From Serinus canaria (lineage: Eukaryota > Chordata > Aves > Passeriformes > Fringillidae): DNA of 64,000 nucleotides. The stretch covers positions 10,059,501 to 10,123,500 of the forward strand of contig NC_066316.1 in assembly GCF_022539315.1 (NCBI RefSeq), in the 5' to 3' direction. The notes under the pieces were generated by a model, which saw only the letters and a program-made list of their open reading frames with translations, searched no databases and was not told where the DNA came from. Position 1 is the stretch's first letter. Every line of letters begins with the position of its first letter. A program made the position numbers and the translations under genes. This document shows, one piece after another, positions 61,926 to 64,000 of this stretch.

Positions 61926-64000
61926 ATGCCCACAGAAAACTTGAGTATTCTGTGTATGCAGATGGAATGCAAAGCAACAGCATTCATGGGAGGATTGTCT
62001 GTCCTGCTTTTGTGCCAGGTTTTTAGATATGAAGGTTCTAGAGTATTTCAACATTCATTCCTACTCTACTAAGCTCAATTTGTACTTAGATTTTGTGTGC
62101 TCCACATTGTGGGGCACCAGCCTGGAAAGCAGACTGCTGGAATTTGGGTGAGACAAAATAGTCAGTCAAATTGACAGAGCTGGACATCTCTTAGGTTTTG
62201 GAGAGGCAGCACTATTTTCAAATCTGTTGTCCAGCAACAGAGGAAATGTTTGACATTGCCTCTGTCCTAGGGTTGTCATACTGATGAAGCTGCCAGTCAC
62301 TTATGTGACTGTCCCCTGTCTGAATGTGGCTCTGCAAGGGGTTCATGCTGCTGTGCTGTAAGAGACTGGGGGTGGGATGCTGCTCAGTGTTGTAGGAAAT
62401 ACAGCCCTCTCAGAAAGTTTGGCAGTAACTACAGGTTTACGCCTGTCTGTGTTTTGCACACAGCATCTAAAAACAGGTAGAAAATAATGTCTCATTTGGA
62501 GCTCTGTTTGCTGCTCTGTTTAATATGTTTATTCTGGCTGGTAGAATGTTGTTTATTACATTAACAGTACTGAGGGGGGCTGCATTAGGCTGTTCACATG
62601 AAGTACGGGGCAATCTGATATCTTGCCTCAAAATATTTTGAAAAACTGACCAAGTGTGCAAGTTTCAACTGTCCTTCACACACTTGTCCTTTACCCATTT
62701 TTACAGCAGTATGTTCTGGTAGCCACAGCTGCATTGCAGGGGTCACTCAGAGAGCTCAGAGAAAAGATGAATGCTTTTAGGATTTTTCTGCAGCCCATTA
62801 GGCACAGGCTCTCTGTCTTCACTGTCAAATGTGGCTGTCTTTCTGTCTATCTTTTTTATTTTTCCTCCTGAAAAGACATTTCTATGGGCACTGCAAGGAA
62901 AATTACTGTCCCTGCTGATGTTTAAAATCTGTCTGATTGCATCACAAAGCCATAATTGAGTACAGGATGTCATTCAGTACTTGTTGTGTGTCTTTTTCTT
63001 TGGAAATGACACACTTCATGAAAGGTCTGATAAAGGAAGTTCGTGGGGAAGTTCGTGGAGTTCATTACTCTGCTGCATCACAAGTTTTCTTTCCTCTGCT
63101 CCCCTGGGCAGAGGCAGACTTATCTTACTGTTGATGGTTAAGATTAAGCAGGTTTTTCTTCTAAGCATGGAGGTCTGTGATTTTTGGTTTGGCAAACTTG
63201 TTCTGTGGAGAGTGCAGTGAATGTTTAAACTCCTTTCTCTTTAATCTCTGAACAGAAACCTATAGGTGATGCTACAAAGTGATTTCCATTCTATTTCCAT
63301 TTAATATTTGCATGATGTTCAGTTCCCATAATGAAACCTTAGTCTGCCACCTTTAGTAGATTTCTGGGCAACATGACTGCTTAAGAAGGATTGAAGTTGG
63401 TTGACAAAAACAATTGTCCAGGATTTCCTGGAGTGCCTTCCTCCATTTTTGATTTATCCCATTTTAAGACAGAAATCATCAAAGCACTCTATGTATTAAA
63501 TTAAGGTTTTTAGTAGGCATGCACTGATGTTCAAGGTCAGATATATAAGGTAAATAGTTAACCAAAAAGAAAAAAATTAAAATAAACACCTTAGTGGCAT
63601 TGCCCCCTCTAACTTAGATGAATTTTTTTCTATCTCTAAGGCAATTGTATGCTTTTGCACATCTGTGTCAATCAGGGCAGCATTATGTCCTGTTACATCT
63701 TGGGAAATGTGAAATTCCCCTTTGAAATCTAATTCCTCCATCAATACTGGCTGTGATTGCTTTCCACTGTATATCATGTTCTCTCACTGGGCATGGTCAC
63801 TTTCCTCCCAAGTTATTGCTCTGCAATCTGATTTTAATCTAGCTCTCCCAACAAAGAAGAATTAAAAAAATAATTAAATGTAGGAGCTACTAAAACTAAT
63901 TAGAACCCAAATTTATTAAATTCCAGCACTGATCATTCTCACTTTTGATAATTCCCTAAGGAGAAGATCACTTACATAAGGGAGAAGGAGGAAAAAAAAA
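61926..64000. other. Unique sequence, no gene seen
   Basis: No repeat or exon recognised to the end of the window. A short direct duplication of GAAGTTCGTGG lies near 63039-63059. The window ends in an A run. Confidence 0.5.

Overview
This window looks like nuclear DNA from a bird, most likely a songbird. It contains several truncated CR1 LINE fragments, the typical avian retroposon, with CR1-style 3' ends. It also carries many short solo LTRs of endogenous retroviruses, of types I associate with passerine genomes. The avian call is well supported by the sequence. The songbird call rests on memory of these LTR families and needs a Repbase/Dfam search.

I found no convincing protein-coding gene, rRNA, tRNA or CRISPR array. 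Open frames are short, scattered on both strands, and lack family motifs. The longest one (minus strand, about 243 codons) is an artefact of a 28-bp minisatellite. The DNA is AT-rich, mostly unique, and fits a gene desert or a very long intron. Two possible splice-bounded segments are listed as weak candidates only (near 14.6 kb and 52.0 kb).

Layout: 1-9 kb has an old LTR (876-1311), a solo LTR swollen by an AT-rich tandem array (4271-4915), a CR1 piece and a second solo LTR (7965-8363). 9-17 kb has two related repeat fragments, a facing pair of solo LTRs (11664-12058 plus, 13741-14169 minus) and a GC-richer patch. 17-26 kb has A/T-rich tracts, the 28-bp minisatellite (21582-21975) and an inverted pair of CR1 pieces. 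26-35 kb has two small tandem duplications, a (TAA)n tract, a solo LTR (32371-32771), a 309-bp LTR of another family and a CR1 piece. 35-39 kb is unique. 39-42 kb has a second facing pair of LTRs (39269-39677 minus, 41599-42024 plus). 42-64 kb is mostly unique, with an LTR at 48369-48812, two CR1 pieces, the weak exon candidate and a probable LTR near 61.6 kb.

The main result is a single LTR family with seven copies, each flanked by a 6-bp target-site duplication (five exact, two with one mismatch), all without internal retroviral sequence. Within it, one copy carries an expansion of about 285 bp, and two copies end in TA rather than CA. I see no evidence of an undescribed biological system beyond these repeat-biology observations.
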